Shown here in pieces: positions 60,973-64,000 of a stretch of 64,000 nt of DNA (position 1 is its first letter; each line of letters opens with the position of its first letter). The position numbers were made by a program, and so were the translations under genes. Source of the DNA: Brachionus rotundiformis (Eukaryota; Rotifera; Eurotatoria; Ploima; Brachionidae); contig JAESIW010000138.1 in assembly GCA_016802295.1 (NCBI GenBank), positions 2,794,539-2,858,538 on the forward strand. Direction: 5' to 3'. The notes under the pieces are model-generated. The model did not search any database. It was not told the origin of the DNA and worked only from the letters and a program-made list of their open reading frames with translations.

Positions 60973-63900
60973 ATGGTATACGAAGACACATACCGTCTCC
61001 GGCAAATAAACGACCTTAAGATTCAGCAAGATCTTAATTCGATCAACTTGTTAAACAAATGTCTTCAAGAAAGTAAAGAACAAACAAATAAGATGGGTAG
61101 TTTATTAGACGGTATTGAAGTTCGTCTGTCCGGTTTACACGATTTAATTGTTCCGGTCTATGACTCGACCAATATGTTGCAAATTAAACATTCAAGTTTA
61201 AATTTAATTTTTATCATTTAATAATTTTATTAATAAATTAATTAGACTTACAAAAAACTGTTGTTCAATTGAATAATATATTGGAATATTATGATGCAGT
61301 CAAAAATTTATCGGTTGTTATTCAAGCTGGGTAAATATAATCGGTCGATTTTTTTTAATCATAAAGTTTTAATTTTTTTAATAGACCGGGCCAAGATATT
61401 AACACTTATCTTAATCAGATGGACAAACTAAAATCAGCCATTCAATATTTTGCAATTAATAAAAACAAGAGTCAAAAGTCAGAAAATGTAATTTACTTTT
61501 TGAAAATAATCAAGAAATTAATTAATTTTTTACTTAATATAACCAAAATAAAGACTTTATCAGCTTATTTAGTTCTATGATTTAGGCAAAATTTTATTTT
61601 ATTTAATCCGATACAACACTGATGGCTCAGATTAAATTAAATGAAAATTAATTACAGACATTATAATTAATTGAAATAAATTTATAGTTTATTTAATTGG
61701 TTTCTAAATATTTTAAAATTGATTAACTAAAAAAAACTAGAAATAATATTTTTAATAAAAAAATTTTTAGGAAGAATTGTGGATGAAAGGAAAGATTAAT
61801 GTTGACCGTGAATTCGAATCATTCTTGAACAAATTTAATGTAATCAAAACAAATCTTCCAAATAATAATTTGGATCAGGTTGATAATGGGAAACTTTTTG
61901 GACCTAAAGGTAATTCATTTTGGAACCAAAGATGTTTTTTTCTAAAATCTAAAAAGAAAATGACTTGAATCAAATGAAATGTATAATGGAATGGTTTAAA
62001 AAAACTGAGCCAACTCATTTGGACAAGCTTTATGACAAAATAATAAATAACAGAAGTCAATTAATTTTGGATAATTTGAGAAAGTATTTTCAAATTAAAA
62101 AGAGAAGATTGAAAAATCTAAAAATTATTTAGTATTAAAGGGAAAGCTAATTCTCTAAACAGTAACGCTAATTCTGGCACTTATAATACCAATCATTCAA
62201 ATTCTTCCCAATTCTCCAAACGAAACTCATTGGCACCTCAGTCACCAGGATCAAATCTAAATACTTCACTAAATGATAATGCTGATTCAAAGCGTTCTAC
62301 TCTTAGATCAAGATTAACGTAATTAATTAGTTTAAATTTTTTAAATTTAATTTAATTTTTTTTTTAATTTAAGGGAAAATCTTTTTAGTTCTGGCGACAC
62401 AAAACGCAAGGTCTCAAAGGCCAACTTGAACGATTCACATTCAAACAGTTCTGTTCAGCTTAATAAGCTAACTAATTTAAGCAATTTCGATGAAGAAAGT
62501 GAGACTAATGAATGCCTAAAGTTTAATCAATTAATATCAAAAACCCTGTCATCATTTCAAATTGAAATCAAATTCATTTTCAAATTAATTGATACAGATA
62601 AACAAATGGCCATGAGACTGCTGGCTTGCATTTATGAGCCAGTTTTGAAATTCTTAAACACCGAGTCCGAGGTAATAATTGCCAATAAATTTCCATAGAT
62701 TTAAAAATTATCTATTTCAAGCGTATATCAAGCAATGTTAAACAAATATTAAAAAAATCAACTTCTAAATATATAATATCTTTACTTAACATTCTATCAG
62801 AAATGGTCAAAACAAAGCCTAAATTTCTTGAAATTTTTGACCAATCTACAATTAAAACTTCAAGACACCTTAACAAAATAAGTCAAAGTTATCTTGAATT
62901 ATTTGTTAATTTTGAAAAAGCGTGCGTTGATTACCTAAAAGACGTGCTCGAATCGATTCGTAATGATGCACAAACCATCCATCAAAATGGAAATATTCAT
63001 CCAATAGCCACTGAAACTTTGACATTTATAAACAATGTTCTTCCTTTTGATGTAATAGCTGGATTTATATCAAGTGTAGTGGTGAGCAAAAATTCCAATC
63101 AGTTAACCCCATCAGAAGTGGAAATTAATTTGAGGCGTGAGGCTTCTGAAAGTAAAATTTATTTTATAAAAATAAATTGCTATGGTAAAATATTTATTTG
63201 AAGAAAATATGGCCAATTTTACGCGAATAGCTTATCAAGTCGAGTCAATACAAGAAAAAAAAGTCTATCGAGAACAATTAGCTAATTATTTTTATGGGCT
63301 ATTTTTATATTTAAATTACAATCTCAAGAAAAAGGCTGATTGCTACCAAGACCAGAATTTAAAATACATATTCTTGTTGAACAACATTCACAAGATAAAA
63401 AAAGTTTTATCCAATGTTCCAAAGTAATTTTTTAAAGGAAAACTTTGAGTTATTTCTTTTTCTTAATATTGATTAAAGCAAAAAAAAAGAAGATAATGAC
63501 CAGTATGAAAGTTTGACCGAGCTTTTGGCGCTAACAAATAAATTAGACTTGAAAAGTCACTATGAAACCGAAATTTTAAACTATAAACGAGAATATTCAA
63601 AATGGTATTTTTAAATTTGCTTTTGTTAATTTAATTATAATTTTAAATAAACTAAGTTGGAGTAAATTAATGTCATTCATCAGAGATTTCATTGATCATA
63701 ATCCATTCCATGGAGAGAAGCTAAAAGACAAGGACAGACAAATTTTAAAAGATCGATTTAGTGTACTGTTTTTTTGTAATTTAATTAAAATACTAATATT
63801 TTCTGAAGGGATTCAACAAGGAGTTTGAAGAGATATACGAAGCCCAGAAAAGGTATTATATACCTGGGGAACAGCATGATTTAGCCGAGGAAATAAGACA

Positions 63901-64000
63901 AGACAATGTTTTGTATGTTGGGTTACAATATCAAAAATTCTATGAGATTTATTCAAGATATAATTTCGCTACTAATCGAGATAAATATATTAAATACACA
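60973..64000 (+). CDS. EXOC7: Exocyst complex component Exo70 (EXOC7), 3' end outside window
   Basis: Exo70 brings the exocyst to PI(4,5)P2-rich plasma membrane for vesicle tethering. Twelve exons: 60973-61195, 61246-61330, 61385-61487, 61771-61909, 61957-62083, 62133-62318, 62374-62671, 62722-63151, 63204-63423, 63479-63604, 63657-63762 and 63809-64000 (continues). All phases agree, giving 745 codons so far. The N-terminal coiled coil (LLDGIEVRLSGLHDLIVPVY) matches human Exo70, as do YDAVKNLSVVIQAGPGQ, LRNIKGKA, TKPKFLEIFDQ, LKDKDRQILKDRFSGFNKEFEE and NFATNRDKYIKY at the end. In human EXOC7 that last block lies about 20 residues before the stop, so little is missing. The middle is Asn/Ser-rich. 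Introns are 46-59 bp, except one of 283 bp after exon 3. Confidence 0.96.

Overview
This is a eukaryotic, animal-like stretch of nuclear DNA: very A/T-rich, with GT-AG introns mostly of 45-60 bp (a few of 1-1.4 kb) and animal-type genes (Trio/Kalirin RhoGEF, neurabin, DIXDC1, CHIP/STUB1, exocyst Exo70, a peptide-type GPCR). Very low GC and tiny introns fit a small-genome protostome such as a monogonont rotifer (Brachionus-like). That assignment is an inference. I saw no rRNA, tRNA, CRISPR or bacterial operon signal.

Layout: 1-12.1 kb is a Trio/Kalirin-type gene on the minus strand (Sec14 domain, spectrin repeats, DH-PH), whose 3' part is disturbed by a 280-N assembly gap. 13.4-17.4 kb holds two tandem WDR86-like WD40 genes on the plus strand, with the first 485 coding bases identical. 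18.0-19.8 kb is a complete Merlin-type (IS1595/ISXO2-like) DNA transposon with 114-bp perfect inverted repeats. Its transposase is internally deleted and carries an extra C-terminal C2H2 zinc finger. 20.8-22.1 kb is an intronless class-A GPCR. 22-31 kb is a gene-poor A/T-rich stretch. 31.2-35.3 kb is neurabin (plus), convergent with DIXDC1 (minus, 36.8-41.0 kb). 41-47.4 kb is non-coding apart from decayed repeats. 47.4-49.0 kb is a DDX51-type helicase (minus). From 51 kb the window is gene-dense: tryptophan 2,3-dioxygenase, a LINE reverse-transcriptase fragment, TFIIF beta (GTF2F2), a rhomboid of the RHBDD1 class, STUB1, ACOT9 and EXOC7, the last running off the window end.

The genes are unrelated housekeeping and neuronal/cytoskeletal genes and form no pathway cluster. 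Exon models were built by joining conserved coding blocks at GT/AG sites and checking that the phase is kept across each junction; for every multi-exon gene reported with confidence above 0.8 all phases agree, up to the assembly gap in the Trio gene. The most unusual features are the Merlin element with its zinc-finger tail and GTTATC-rich ends, and the patchy identity between the two WDR86 copies. There is also a possible broken minus-strand gene whose intron hosts the Merlin element, and an exon fragment copied into an intron of DIXDC1.
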